Shown one piece after another: positions 18,097 to 27,132 of a stretch of 47,780 bases of DNA; position 1 is the first letter of the stretch, and every line of letters begins with the position of its first letter. A program made the translations under genes and the position numbers. The DNA is from an uncultured bacterium (GTDB lineage Bacteria > Cyanobacteriota > Vampirovibrionia > Gastranaerophilales > Gastranaerophilaceae): the NCBI GenBank assembly GCA_902797965.1, contig CADBUY010000011.1, forward strand, positions 1-47,780, given 5' to 3'. Below the pieces are notes generated by a model, which was given only the letters and a program-made list of their open reading frames with translations, was not told the origin of the DNA and did not search any database.

Positions 18097-18957
18097 TTTT
18101 TGTTCTAACTCGATTGCAGTTTTTGTTTTAGCAAGTCCACCCTGTGATGTTTCTTTTAAAAGTGGTGACATCAGTTGTCCTGTAATCTTCAAAGTATCAA
18201 CGACTTCATCAATAGGAATTTTACTCTCTACTCCGCACAGAGCAAGTTCTGCTGCTGTAACTGCGTGAACTCCTAAAAATGCGTTACGTTTAATACATGG
18301 AACTTCAACTAATCCGCATACCGGATCGCAAGTTAAGCCTAAAATGTTTTTAAGGGCAAGAGCCGCAGCATGCAAAATCTCATTAACTCCACCATCAAGC
18401 ATTTCTACTAAAGCTGCTGCTGCCATTGCAGAAGCAACGCCGCATTCTGCTTGACATCCGGCTACGGCACCTGCAAGCTGAACTTTATTTGAGATTATTA
18501 AACCAATTATACCTGCAGTGATAAGTCCGTCAATTTGTTTAGTTTCTTTTATATTTTTTTCTTCAGCTACAGCTACTATTACAGCCGGAACAATTCCGCA
18601 TGAACCTGCTGTCGGGCAAGCTACAATTCTTCCCATTCTGTGATTTTCTTCTGCTGTTGCAAGTGCGTATGTTGTAATCTTTTCAAAAACTTTTCCAAAA
18701 AGGGCAGAATTAGTTTTGTACCTTACAGTTAATTTTGCACAATCATCTCCGCATAAGTTACTTATTGACTTCTCTGTTGATTGCAAGCCATTTTTTATTG
18801 CATCTTTCATAGCAATAAGATTTTCAAGTGTTTGAAGTCTTATATTATCGATACTCACTTCAAGGAGTTTTGCTTCGTTTTCCTGAACTATTTCATATAT
18901 TTTTTTATTGTTTTCTCTGCATTTATTGGCTAATTCTGAAAATGATAAAAATCCCAT
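18079..18957 (-). CDS. sdaAA: L-serine dehydratase alpha subunit
   Basis: Catalytic, iron-sulfur-containing subunit that deaminates L-serine to pyruvate and ammonia. CPTAGSCGIVPAV, CQAECGVASAMAAAALVEML and LTCDPVCGLVEVPC carry the cluster and active-site cysteines. Two-subunit type as in Bacillus and clostridia. Its ATG overlaps the sdaAB stop (TAATG), so translation is coupled. Together with pgk this points to a fermentative energy metabolism. Confidence 0.95.
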   Translation of the reverse strand: MGFLSFSELANKCRENNKKIYEIVQENEAKLLEVSIDNIRLQTLENLIAMKDAIKNGLQSTEKSISNLCGDDCAKLTVRYKTNSALFGKVFEKITTYALATAEENHRMGRIVACPTAGSCGIVPAVIVAVAEEKNIKETKQIDGLITAGIIGLIISNKVQLAGAVAGCQAECGVASAMAAAALVEMLDGGVNEILHAAALALKNILGLTCDPVCGLVEVPCIKRNAFLGVHAVTAAELALCGVESKIPIDEVVDTLKITGQLMSPLLKETSQGGLAKTKTAIELEQKLFQRT

Positions 18958-19607
18958 TATTTTAATTTCCTAATTTTTGTTGCATAGTATACGTCTTCAA
19001 TTTGTCTGATTTGTTCGACAACATTATCCGTTAGTGGAACATCCAGTCCAATATACATTGTTGCATCTCCGCCCTTTGAATCTCTGTCACAATGTAATGA
19101 AGCAATATTCACTTTTTGTTTTTGTATGATAGTGCATACTGTAGATATCATACCGGGTTTGTCTTTGTAGTTTAATATCAGAGTATCATAAGTTCCGTCA
19201 ATATGTACTGAAAATCCGTTAATATTATTAATTTGTATCTCACCGGCACCTATAGAATCTCCGGATATTGTCATGTCACCCAAAATGAAGTCTACAGAAT
19301 TAGGGTGTCTTGATATATCCTGTCTGTATTCATAAGAATAATCAATATTTTTAATGATTTCAAAAATGTTTTTTATCTCAGGACTGTCAACAGAATAACC
19401 TAAAAGACCAGCCAGTAAAGCTCTGTCTGTTCCGTGTCCAAACCCTGTTGTAGCAAATGAATTATATAGAATAAACTTAACTTTTTTAATTTCCTTGTTA
19501 TAAATATTGCGAGCCATCAAACCTAATCTGACAGCTCCCGCTGTATGTGAACTGGAAGGTCCTGCCATGATTGGAGATATAACTGAAAATAAGGATTTTT
19601 GCTCCAT
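18957..19607 (-). CDS. sdaAB: L-serine dehydratase beta subunit
   Basis: Regulatory beta subunit, 216 residues. The N-terminal half has SPIMAGPSSSHTAGAVRLG, the serine-binding loop of the family; the C-terminal ~70 residues form an ACT domain (LNYKDKPGMISTVCTIIQKQ). It starts two bases after the stop of the receiver-domain gene and overlaps sdaAA. Confidence 0.95.
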   Translation of the reverse strand: MEQKSLFSVISPIMAGPSSSHTAGAVRLGLMARNIYNKEIKKVKFILYNSFATTGFGHGTDRALLAGLLGYSVDSPEIKNIFEIIKNIDYSYEYRQDISRHPNSVDFILGDMTISGDSIGAGEIQINNINGFSVHIDGTYDTLILNYKDKPGMISTVCTIIQKQKVNIASLHCDRDSKGGDATMYIGLDVPLTDNVVEQIRQIEDVYYATKIRKLK

Positions 19608-19609
19608 TT

Positions 19610-20212
19610 TTAGTAATCTTCCTCATCTTCTTTGTCAGAATTGACATACCCGCTCATAATGTTAAGCAAAGAAGATTGCCATTCGTTATTTTTTTCAAGG
19701 AAGAAGTCTGCACCTCTTGCTTTGCATTGCTGTTCAATTTCTTTTCTTGGCGAAGCAGTAATAACACCAATGATTGTTTTTATATTGTATGCAAGAGCAA
19801 GTTTTCTAAGTTCTGTTAATAAAATAAACCCTTCTCTTTCTGTTGGGATAAACAAATCCATAACAACGTAAGCATATTTACGTTTTTTAAATTTATTAAC
19901 AGCATCATAAATTTCCTGTGAGCAATCAACATCAAGCTCCAGCTTCGATAAAAGAACTTTTAGCTGGTACGTTATAACACCTAAATCATCCACTACAAGA
20001 ATAGCCGGTCCCGACTCCTCTTCTTCATCCATATTGCCAAGAGCCTCACTCTTATATGGTTTTTTTGCATTAAGATTAAGTTCCCTGATGACTTCTACAA
20101 TATCAATAAGCTGAGTTTTTAAGTCAACTAGTGTTAAATCGCTTGGCACTCTGGCGCTTGTAATATTATAAAACAGTTCCAGAAACTCGTTATCTAAATC
20201 AATATTAGGCAT
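19610..20212 (-). CDS. Stand-alone receiver-domain protein
   Basis: Two-component receiver without an output domain. Residues 71-180 carry the acidic pair D75/D76 (ILVVDDLG), phospho-acceptor D119 (VVMDLFIP), T152 (GVITASP) and K174 (FFLEKN). A ~65-residue helical N-terminal region with an acidic linker precedes it. The frame is open to GTG 20224, but ATG 20212 has GGAGAG at good spacing. It heads the operon with sdaAB-sdaAA. No histidine kinase is in the window. A CheY-like or phosphorelay role is possible. Confidence 0.85.
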   Translation of the reverse strand: MPNIDLDNEFLELFYNITSARVPSDLTLVDLKTQLIDIVEVIRELNLNAKKPYKSEALGNMDEEEESGPAILVVDDLGVITYQLKVLLSKLELDVDCSQEIYDAVNKFKKRKYAYVVMDLFIPTEREGFILLTELRKLALAYNIKTIIGVITASPRKEIEQQCKARGADFFLEKNNEWQSSLLNIMSGYVNSDKEDEEDY

Positions 20213-20301
20213 ACTGCTCTCCACTTTTTCCTGATTATATCATATTATACGTTAAAAAGTAAGTCATTTGTTTGCATTATTCAAGTTTTTTCTGTTTAAT
20301 G

Positions 20302-20307
20302 TATAAT
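20302..20307 (+). promoter_or_regulatory. -10 box, predicted leaderless gene
   Basis: TATAAT, preceded directly by TG, ends six bases before ATG 20314. No Shine-Dalgarno is present and no good -35 was found. Confidence 0.45.
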
Positions 20308-20313
20308 TGCTAT

Positions 20314-21189
20314 ATGAAGAAATTTTTATTAACAACGTTATTATTTTTATTTTTGGTTCCTCAAACTTTTGCGGAGGATAAAACCTTTAAGTTAAATATA
20401 TTTCATAATGATGAGCGAAAAGTAAGAACATTACTAAATTCACAGATTAAGTATGCCAATAAATTAAATTTTGACAAATTTATTGCTACTTATGATAAAG
20501 GATATCAAAACGGTGATGGATACGACCTTGATATATATTCAAAACTTGTAAAAGAGCTTTGGGAAAATTATGATAATATAAAATACGGTATTAAAATTAA
20601 AGATATAACATTTGAAGATGACGGAACCGCAAAGGTTACACTTATAGAGTATTCACATGCAGATATTCCGGTAACAAAAAGAATGAGTGGAGTTTTAAGC
20701 AGTGAAGCAAACAGTATTTATTATCTAAAGAAAATTGATGGTAAATGGAAAGTTACATCTGATAAGATAGTATCAGAAGTGACATCTATGCTGTATGGCG
20801 AAGCAACAGAACTTGATATAAGACTGTCCGCCCCACAGGAAGTAACACCCGGTTATGAATATACTGCATCTTTAGAGTTTATACCTCCAAAAGATACTTT
20901 TGCAATTGCATCTATAGCAAAAGACAAAGTCGAATATCCTCAGAAACAGGCAAAAGAAGTATTCAGAAAATTGCCGGATGATCATATTTTAGAAAGATTA
21001 TTTATAGCAAATTCAGATAATGCAAATGAATATGTTATAGCTTCAATCGGTCTTACCAGAGCTGATATAAAAGATATGAGTATAAAGCTGAGTTTAACAG
21101 GATTTGGATATCAAATAATTCGTGTTAATGTTGTTGATAAGCCAAAAGCTGAAAAAACTGAAGAGGGAACAGATGTCAAAGACCGGTAA
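20314..21189 (+). CDS. Exported protein of unknown function upstream of lspA
   Basis: A 291-residue protein with a clear signal peptide (KKFLLTTLLFLFLVPQTFA, cut before EDK). Residues ~35-155 look like an NTF2-like/SnoaL-like cone fold, by pattern only. The rest is beta-rich. An in-frame ATG at 20272 would put a polar extension before the signal peptide and lies upstream of the -10 box, so ATG 20314 is chosen. The gene overlaps lspA, so they are co-transcribed. Confidence 0.75.
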   Translation: MKKFLLTTLLFLFLVPQTFAEDKTFKLNIFHNDERKVRTLLNSQIKYANKLNFDKFIATYDKGYQNGDGYDLDIYSKLVKELWENYDNIKYGIKIKDITFEDDGTAKVTLIEYSHADIPVTKRMSGVLSSEANSIYYLKKIDGKWKVTSDKIVSEVTSMLYGEATELDIRLSAPQEVTPGYEYTASLEFIPPKDTFAIASIAKDKVEYPQKQAKEVFRKLPDDHILERLFIANSDNANEYVIASIGLTRADIKDMSIKLSLTGFGYQIIRVNVVDKPKAEKTEEGTDVKDR

Positions 21190-21634
21190 AATAGTTTACT
21201 TGTTTGTAGCGGCAATATTTTTTATTATTTTAAATATTTATCTTACCGGAACTATTATTGATAATGGGTATAAACTGGTTGAAAATTCTGTGTTTTCTGT
21301 TACATATATTCACAATCAGGGTGCTGCATTTAATATTTTCGAGGGTTACAGAGCTTTTTTGATAACGTTTTCAGCGTTTGCAATTCTTGGTATTGTTTTT
21401 TATACTGTAAAGCATATTAAAATTGCAACTGTAATGAGTTTGTTTTTTGTTTCGTTATTAATTTCAGGTATTTTTAATAATATGTTTGAAAGGATAATTT
21501 TTGGGTATGTGAGAGATTTTATAAAACTGAATTTTATCGATTTTCCTGTTTTTAACTTGTCTGACATCTTTATAAATATAAGTGTGTTTGCTATAGTTAT
21601 AATAATTTTAAAAAACAACTATATTAAAAAGTGA
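21173..21634 (+). CDS. lspA: Lipoprotein signal peptidase
   Basis: Inner-membrane aspartyl protease that removes signal peptides from prolipoproteins. Four hydrophobic helices span the 153 residues. The catalytic Asp pair is visible in YVRDFI and FNLSDIF; HNQGAAFNIF is the conserved substrate-facing segment. The usual NxxDR reads NMFER here, a conservative Asp-to-Glu change outside the catalytic pair. ATG 21173 has GAGGG upstream and overlaps the previous gene by 17 bases; an earlier ATG (21122) lies deep inside that gene and is rejected. Confidence 0.92.
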   Translation: MSKTGKIVYLFVAAIFFIILNIYLTGTIIDNGYKLVENSVFSVTYIHNQGAAFNIFEGYRAFLITFSAFAILGIVFYTVKHIKIATVMSLFFVSLLISGIFNNMFERIIFGYVRDFIKLNFIDFPVFNLSDIFINISVFAIVIIILKNNYIKK

Positions 21635-21710
21635 CTTTGAGCCAATATATATCCATTATTTAAAGGATTTTTTTATTAATAAAATATAGTTTAATATACA
21701 TAGAATAGTA

Positions 21711-21716
21711 TATAAT
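21711..21716 (+). promoter_or_regulatory. motA -10 box
   Basis: Consensus TATAAT 12 bases before the motA ATG, with GGAG in between, so the mRNA has a very short leader. I see no sigma28-type flagellar promoter. Confidence 0.45.
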
Positions 21717-21728
21717 GCGGAGATAGTT

Positions 21729-22499
21729 ATGGATATATTTGCAGTCATCGGTACATTCTTAGGTATAGGCTTTATTTTAACCGGTCAGGCAATGGAAGGT
21801 GGTAATATAGGACAGTTGTTACAGATTACGGCAGCCTTTATTGTATTAGGAGGTACGACAGGTGCAATTGTTTTAAGTTTCCCATCTAAAACTCTTCTTT
21901 TAGCTCTTAAATATTTAAAAGATGTATATATGCCTCCAAAAGTGGATTTTAACGGACTTATAACAGAGATTGGCGGATTTGCGGCAAAAGCAAGAAAAGA
22001 GGGTATTATTGCTTTAGAAAAAGAATCTGCAAATGCCTCAGACCCAATGTTAAAACTTGGTTTGGGTGCTGTAGCCGATGGTACCGACCCCACTCTTGTA
22101 CGAGAGATGCTTGAAAATCAGTTAAACCAAGCCGAACAAGAAGTTCATAATGCTGCAAAAGTATATGAATCTTTTGGTGGTTATTCACCAACACTTGGTA
22201 TCATTGGTGCGGTAATGGGATTAATACAGGTAATGCAGAACTTATCTGATCCGTCTAAATTAGGTGCAGGTATTGCGGTTGCATTCGTTGCAACAATTTA
22301 TGGTTTGTTTGCAGCAAACCTCGTTATGATTCCTTTAGGAACAAGAATTAAGTTTATATATCAGGATATATTTTTATACAGAAACATGATTATAGAAGGC
22401 GTTCTATCAATTCAAGCAGGCGAAAGCCCTATTTTGATAGAGCGTAAATTGCGTTCATTCATTTTGGATGACGGTAAGGGAGCATCTGTAAATGGCTAG
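21729..22499 (+). CDS. motA: Flagellar motor stator protein MotA
   Basis: Five MotA subunits surround two MotB subunits to form the ion-driven stator. Four membrane helices are evident: two at the N-terminus and two around residues 150-200 (GYSPTLGIIGAVMGLIQVM and AVAFVATIYGLFAANLVMIP). Length of 256 residues is standard. It overlaps motB by eight bases. Confidence 0.95.
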   Translation: MDIFAVIGTFLGIGFILTGQAMEGGNIGQLLQITAAFIVLGGTTGAIVLSFPSKTLLLALKYLKDVYMPPKVDFNGLITEIGGFAAKARKEGIIALEKESANASDPMLKLGLGAVADGTDPTLVREMLENQLNQAEQEVHNAAKVYESFGGYSPTLGIIGAVMGLIQVMQNLSDPSKLGAGIAVAFVATIYGLFAANLVMIPLGTRIKFIYQDIFLYRNMIIEGVLSIQAGESPILIERKLRSFILDDGKGASVNG

Positions 22500-23589
22500 A
22501 AAAAAACCGCCTGAAGAGCATGAAAACCTTGAGAGATGGTTAGTTTCATACGGTGATTTTATCACCTTGTTATTTGCTACATTTGTAGTGCTATATGCTC
22601 TTGCTCAGTCGGATGCTCAGGATTATGCAAAACTTGAAGAAGCATTAAAAAATGTTTTTGAGTCAAATAATATTCTTGATGCGCAGGATATGATTTTAGA
22701 AGGTAATCCCAATATGTTTGATAATATTCAGGCAAATTCTTTTATTCCGGGATTAATGATGGAAAGTATAAGTCCAAAGTATGAAGATGATGCATTTAAG
22801 GAAATTGAAGAGTCAATAAATAAACTTAAAAAAGCTGGCGAACTTGAAGGTATTTCTGCAAAAATGACAACAAAAGGACTTCTGTTGACATTTGATGACA
22901 AATATTTGTTTGCACCGGCATCAGCTACACTTAGCCAAAATGCAAAAAAACTTTTAGATAAAATTGGGGTGTTGATTTGTAAGAAGTTTGTTCTTCACTC
23001 AATGAGGGTAGAAGGTCATACCGACAGCAATCCTATAAGTAGTTCTCTTTATCCGTCAAATTGGGAATTGTCTTCAGCAAGAGCTTGTTCTGTAGTCAGG
23101 TATTTGATTTCACGCTTTCACTTTGGCCCATCATTATTTAGTGCAATTGGTTTTGCTGATACCAGACCATTAGAAACATCTTATTCGCCTAAGGATCCTC
23201 AAAACAGACGTGTGGAAATACTTATTGTAAAAAACAGTTATAAAGACGATTATGAGTTAAAGGCAAATAATGTAATGTCACTTTCAACAGAAGAACAAGA
23301 AAAAATTCAAAAAGATAGAGCACAGGTTATTAAAAAAGTTGAAGGTGAAGCATTATCTCCTGAAGCAAGGAAATTGCTTGAAAATAATAAAAAGAAGTTG
23401 GCTGCGAAGCAAACTAGCAACAAATTATCAAACAAAAATATGCAGGTTTATATAAATTTAGATGAAAATACTCAAAATGATGCTCAAAAAGAAAATAAAA
23501 CAGAGATTAATACAGATAATCCAAAAACTCAAGAACGCATTATAAAACTTCAGACTAATATTCCGGAAGATGAGGATTTTGGTCTATGA
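22492..23589 (+). CDS. motB: Flagellar motor stator protein MotB
   Basis: A single N-terminal membrane helix carries the ion-binding Asp at position 22 (SYGDFITLLFATFVVLYAL). The C-terminal half contains the OmpA-like peptidoglycan-binding domain (VEGHTDSNPISS, NWELSSARA, PQNRRVEIL). A ~95-residue polar, Lys/Asn-rich tail follows the OmpA domain. The helix's residues do not decide between proton and sodium use. Confidence 0.95.
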   Translation: MARKKPPEEHENLERWLVSYGDFITLLFATFVVLYALAQSDAQDYAKLEEALKNVFESNNILDAQDMILEGNPNMFDNIQANSFIPGLMMESISPKYEDDAFKEIEESINKLKKAGELEGISAKMTTKGLLLTFDDKYLFAPASATLSQNAKKLLDKIGVLICKKFVLHSMRVEGHTDSNPISSSLYPSNWELSSARACSVVRYLISRFHFGPSLFSAIGFADTRPLETSYSPKDPQNRRVEILIVKNSYKDDYELKANNVMSLSTEEQEKIQKDRAQVIKKVEGEALSPEARKLLENNKKKLAAKQTSNKLSNKNMQVYINLDENTQNDAQKENKTEINTDNPKTQERIIKLQTNIPEDEDFGL

Positions 23590-24191
23590 TAACTCATGCA
23601 GTCGGTTTATCATTGGGTGCTTCTTCTTCAATAGAAAGCGGTGTTGCAGTAAGAGAACTTGCAACAGGAAAACTTATTCATATAGATAAATTATTTTCTA
23701 TGAATGATGTTCAGTTGTTTTTTGATAATTATGTTTCAAAGAAAAATTCTATAATATGCGTTTCTCTTCCTTGGGATAACACTATGCTTGAGGGAAAGTG
23801 GAGAGTTTTATCAAAACAATACCAGTTAATTCATAATGAAGAAGAAATGTTCCTAAATCGTGATAATTGGATGCAAAGATTTTCAACAAGAGGATGTGAA
23901 CTTTTATCTAACTTATCGGAACAAGGTGTAGATGTTGTAAGATTTGAAGTTTATCTTGCAAGACAAAAACTGAATCTGTATTCAAACTATAAAGAACGTT
24001 CGTCTGCTGACTGTAAGTTTTTACAATCAGTTCTCAAGTATGAATACGGTTTTGACGAGCTGCCGTCAAATATGATGCCTGTAGGACAATTGGAAGCAAT
24101 TGTAGGAACAATTTTAGCTGATAAAAAATTGAAGCAGGAAACTGAACAAATTTTTGAATTTAAAGGTTTAAGCGTTATTAATGCGATTTAA
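23586..24191 (+). CDS. Hypothetical protein in the motAB operon
   Basis: A 201-residue soluble protein whose ATG overlaps the motB stop. The opening HAVGLSLGASSSIESGVAV and later VSLPWDN pattern recalls RNase H-like actin folds such as DUF429, but this is weak. No signal peptide or membrane helix. Translational coupling to motB suggests, without proof, a function linked to the motor. Confidence 0.7.
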   Translation: MITHAVGLSLGASSSIESGVAVRELATGKLIHIDKLFSMNDVQLFFDNYVSKKNSIICVSLPWDNTMLEGKWRVLSKQYQLIHNEEEMFLNRDNWMQRFSTRGCELLSNLSEQGVDVVRFEVYLARQKLNLYSNYKERSSADCKFLQSVLKYEYGFDELPSNMMPVGQLEAIVGTILADKKLKQETEQIFEFKGLSVINAI

Positions 24192-24256
24192 ATTGATTTA
24201 TGTTTATTTTATTCGTTCATGGTAAAATATTAATGAGATAAACGAGGAGTATAACT

Positions 24257-24877
24257 ATGTTCAGAGCTCTGAAAATTGTATTCAATGCAACGATTATTGT
24301 CCTTGCTTTTATTGGTTTTAACGCTATCGGCGGACAAAAATATGTAGAAGCGTTAAAAGACGGTTTCTGTAATATAATTTCTCATTATAATCAAGACAGT
24401 GCAAGAAAAATCGGTGATTTTTCAAAAATGAACGAAGAGTTCGTAATTGATAATACAATGAACTTATTCGGATATAAAGCGGTTATGGCTGAACACAAAG
24501 CTTCCGGACAAAAAATGATTATAGTCGATTCCGGTAAAAAACCTCTTTTAACTCAAGAAGAATTAAAAAACTCTGATATTGATGCAAAAATTAAAGAAGC
24601 TTCTGGAAAGATAAAATACAGAGGAGCAAAGGTTCAGGAAATATCTGTTACAAACAGAGGTACAATGGAAGCGTTTGGTCAGAAAGTTCCTTATGTAAAA
24701 TTTGAAGCCAAAGTTACCAGAGCACCAATATCGGAAATTGCAGGCGTTGTAGCAAGTGTAAAAACTTCTGACGGTTCAGAAAAACTTGCTCTTTCAATAA
24801 GTGAAAAGAAAAGATACTCCCAGCTAATAACAAACGAATTTTATAAAGGTGTAAGCGAGAGTGTCGAGAAAAGATAA
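24257..24877 (+). CDS. Membrane-anchored hypothetical protein
   Basis: A 206-residue protein with one N-terminal hydrophobic helix (~6-25), then a polar domain that begins with repeated charged helices (residues 40-75). I do not recognise the family. GAGGAG precedes ATG, and an extended -10 (TGGTAAAAT, near 24222) suggests its own promoter. It is ten bases from the next exported protein. Confidence 0.7.
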   Translation: MFRALKIVFNATIIVLAFIGFNAIGGQKYVEALKDGFCNIISHYNQDSARKIGDFSKMNEEFVIDNTMNLFGYKAVMAEHKASGQKMIIVDSGKKPLLTQEELKNSDIDAKIKEASGKIKYRGAKVQEISVTNRGTMEAFGQKVPYVKFEAKVTRAPISEIAGVVASVKTSDGSEKLALSISEKKRYSQLITNEFYKGVSESVEKR

Positions 24878-24886
24878 GGTAGTATT

Positions 24887-25720
24887 ATGAAAAAGATTTT
24901 AACTTTATTATTGATTACTTTTTTAACAACTTCAACAGTATTTGCCGGTGTAGACAGGTTGTCACAAGAATATTTGCAAAGTACTAATCATTTGACAATT
25001 ACAAAACCTTTGGCAGAATGGATTGCAAAGAGAGCAATTAAAAAAGCTCTGAAAAAAGAAACAGGTGCTGATTTTGACGTACAATTTGAAGGATATACAA
25101 CATCAAGTATTAAACGAGGAATTTTTAAAACTCTTGAAATAACAGGTAATGATATTACTTTTGATGATGTTATGGTACCTTATGTACATTTAAAATCATT
25201 AACGGATTACAATTACATTGATTATACAAAAAATCCAATGGTTTATAAGTCTGATATGACTTTCTCTTACGATTTGCTGCTGTCGGAAGATTCTATTAAT
25301 GCAGCATTAAAAGACTCTGATTATATGAAAGTAATTACAAAGGTTAATAAAATAGCAAGTCCTGTGTTTGTAGTAAAGGGTGTAAGAACAAAAATAGTAA
25401 ATAACAAAATGTATGTTATAACAGATTACAACTTCCCGATTGCGTTAACAAAAGACAGAGTTTTTATTGTTCAAACTGATTTTCAGGTTGTTAACGGGAA
25501 AATCAAAGCTAAAAACGTAAAGATTGATACATCTTATGGTAATCTCGGTTTGAATAAGGTTGCAAATTTGATTAATTATCTTAACCCGTTAGAGTTTACT
25601 ATAGACCTCTTGGATGACAACAAGTATACCGGAAATATTGAGAATGTTAATATTGTTGACAACAAGGTTAAAGTTGATGGTAAAATATACGTGAAAAGTA
25701 CAGATAAAGGGGGTAAATAA
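24887..25720 (+). CDS. DUF2993/LmeA-like envelope protein
   Basis: Signal peptide (KKILTLLLITFLTTSTVFAG) followed by a BPI/LmeA-type beta-rich lipid-binding fold as in DUF2993 proteins, which are common in cyanobacteria and actinobacteria. Supporting segments are the amphipathic start (LAEWIAKRAIKKALKKETG), and IKRGIFKTLEITGNDI. At 277 residues length fits. Likely periplasmic and acting on membrane lipids or polyketide-like substrates; inference from the family. Confidence 0.75.
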   Translation: MKKILTLLLITFLTTSTVFAGVDRLSQEYLQSTNHLTITKPLAEWIAKRAIKKALKKETGADFDVQFEGYTTSSIKRGIFKTLEITGNDITFDDVMVPYVHLKSLTDYNYIDYTKNPMVYKSDMTFSYDLLLSEDSINAALKDSDYMKVITKVNKIASPVFVVKGVRTKIVNNKMYVITDYNFPIALTKDRVFIVQTDFQVVNGKIKAKNVKIDTSYGNLGLNKVANLINYLNPLEFTIDLLDDNKYTGNIENVNIVDNKVKVDGKIYVKSTDKGGK

Positions 25721-25727
25721 ACCGACT

Positions 25728-26330
25728 ATGAATTTCTCTCAAAAGTTTGGAATATTTTGTTTAATATTGATAACAGTAGTTTATGTTTACTTTTCGTTTT
25801 TTACAAAAGATGGTTTTAATTTGCCTAATCGTAATCAGGAAGAAAAACAAGAAACAGTTTTTGATCAACCGGAGCATAACGAGCCAGAGAATAGTGAAGT
25901 AAAAGTTAAATCAGACATAAAAACCGTAAAAATATTTGTTACTGATGCAAAAGGTAATTTGCGTCCGGTTAATCGTAAATGTGATGCTGCAGCTGAAAAA
26001 TCCTGTTTTGCTTTTGCGGTGAAAGAACTGGTTTCTGCTCCTACTGATTGGGAAAAGAAAAAAGGTTTATCATCTGAGATTCCACAGTCAACAAAAGTTT
26101 TATCTGTCAGAGAAGGCTCAAACAATATACTTGTTGATTTATCATCTGCTTTTGAAAGCGGCGGCGGTGCAGAAAGTACTTATATAAGGGTTAAACAGCT
26201 TATAAAAACGGCTCAAGCTAATACAAAGCTGCCTGTATATTTATATATTGACGGAAAGCAGGCAGATGTAATTGGTGGTGAGGGAATTATGGTGAAACAG
26301 CCATTAACAGAGAGGTCTTTGGATGACTAA
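25728..26330 (+). CDS. GerMN-domain membrane-anchored protein
   Basis: An N-terminal hydrophobic anchor (~8-25) is followed by an acidic linker and a GerMN domain (~65-190): VKIFVTDAKGNLRPV, AVKELVSAPTDWEKKKGLSS, and NNILVDLSSAF. GerMN domains occur in spore-germination protein GerM but also widely in non-sporulating cyanobacteria. It probably faces the periplasm. No sporulation gene is near. It lies seven bases after the DUF2993 gene and overlaps the next. Confidence 0.8.
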   Translation: MNFSQKFGIFCLILITVVYVYFSFFTKDGFNLPNRNQEEKQETVFDQPEHNEPENSEVKVKSDIKTVKIFVTDAKGNLRPVNRKCDAAAEKSCFAFAVKELVSAPTDWEKKKGLSSEIPQSTKVLSVREGSNNILVDLSSAFESGGGAESTYIRVKQLIKTAQANTKLPVYLYIDGKQADVIGGEGIMVKQPLTERSLDD

Positions 26331-26592
26331 AGATTTAGATTATTATATGAACCTTCCTTGGACTTTAATAGAAGGAACTGATTTGGATTTTAACGGGAAT
26401 CCGTATTATTACATTGAAATTAAAGAGATTCCAAGTTTTGCTTTTTGTGCAAAAACAAGAGAAAAGGCTTTGGAAAACTATAAAAAGCAATTAAAATTAT
26501 CTTTGATGTTAATGTTAGAAGATGGTGATCATATAGTTGAACCGGGTGAAGAAACAGAAGATGATATTGATTGGGAGAGTATATGTCCGTAA
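26323..26592 (+). CDS. HicB-like protein without HicA partner
   Basis: An 89-residue protein with the HicB antitoxin N-terminal fold: YYYIEIKEIPSFAFCAKTRE and KALENYKKQLKLSLMLMLED replace the usual Y-x-V-x-x-P-x-L-PG-C...G-x-T-x-EAL pattern. There is no C-terminal helix-turn-helix and no HicA toxin gene on either side. Embedded in an operon by overlaps on both ends, so it is more likely a housekeeping HicB-fold protein than a toxin-antitoxin antitoxin. Confidence 0.7.
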   Translation: MTKDLDYYMNLPWTLIEGTDLDFNGNPYYYIEIKEIPSFAFCAKTREKALENYKKQLKLSLMLMLEDGDHIVEPGEETEDDIDWESICP

Positions 26593-27122
26593 TAAAATTA
26601 TCAGAAATTAGTATATCTCCGATGACAAAAGAAGATGTTGAAGCTGTTGTGCAGATTGAAGCAGAAGCCTACGGAAAACATCATTGGGCTAAGTCGTCTT
26701 TTTATGATGAGATGTCAAATAATCTTGCGAAGTATTATGTAGCAAAAACTCCTGCCGGAGAGCTTGTAGGATATGCCGGAACTTGGCATATCATTGATGA
26801 AGGACATATTACTACTATTGCTGTAAAGAAGGAATATTTACGTAATCATATTGGTGAAGCAATAATTCAGAGAATAATAGACGATTGCTATAAAAATAAT
26901 ATAAAATATTTAACTTTAGAGGTTCGTGTATCAAATATTCCAGCAATAAAACTGTATGAAAAATACGGTTTTCAGTCTCTGGGAACTCGTAAAGGGTATT
27001 ATCAGGATAATAATGAAGATGCACTCATTATGTGGACAGAGAACATTTTTTATGACAAATTTAAATCAATTTATGAAACAAATCTTAAAAATCTTAATCA
27101 GATAAAAGAGTTATGTGTTTAG
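26583..27122 (+). CDS. rimI: GNAT acetyltransferase, RimI-like
   Basis: N-acetyltransferase related to RimI, which acetylates ribosomal protein S18. The acetyl-CoA loop is seen as VKKEYLRNHIGEAIIQRI and the C-terminal LEVRVSNIPAIKLYEKYGF is typical of RimI. ATG 26583 has GGGAG upstream and overlaps the HicB-like gene by ten bases. The protein is 179 residues. Confidence 0.88.
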   Translation: MSVIKLSEISISPMTKEDVEAVVQIEAEAYGKHHWAKSSFYDEMSNNLAKYYVAKTPAGELVGYAGTWHIIDEGHITTIAVKKEYLRNHIGEAIIQRIIDDCYKNNIKYLTLEVRVSNIPAIKLYEKYGFQSLGTRKGYYQDNNEDALIMWTENIFYDKFKSIYETNLKNLNQIKELCV

Positions 27123-27132
27123 GTGGTTAAAA

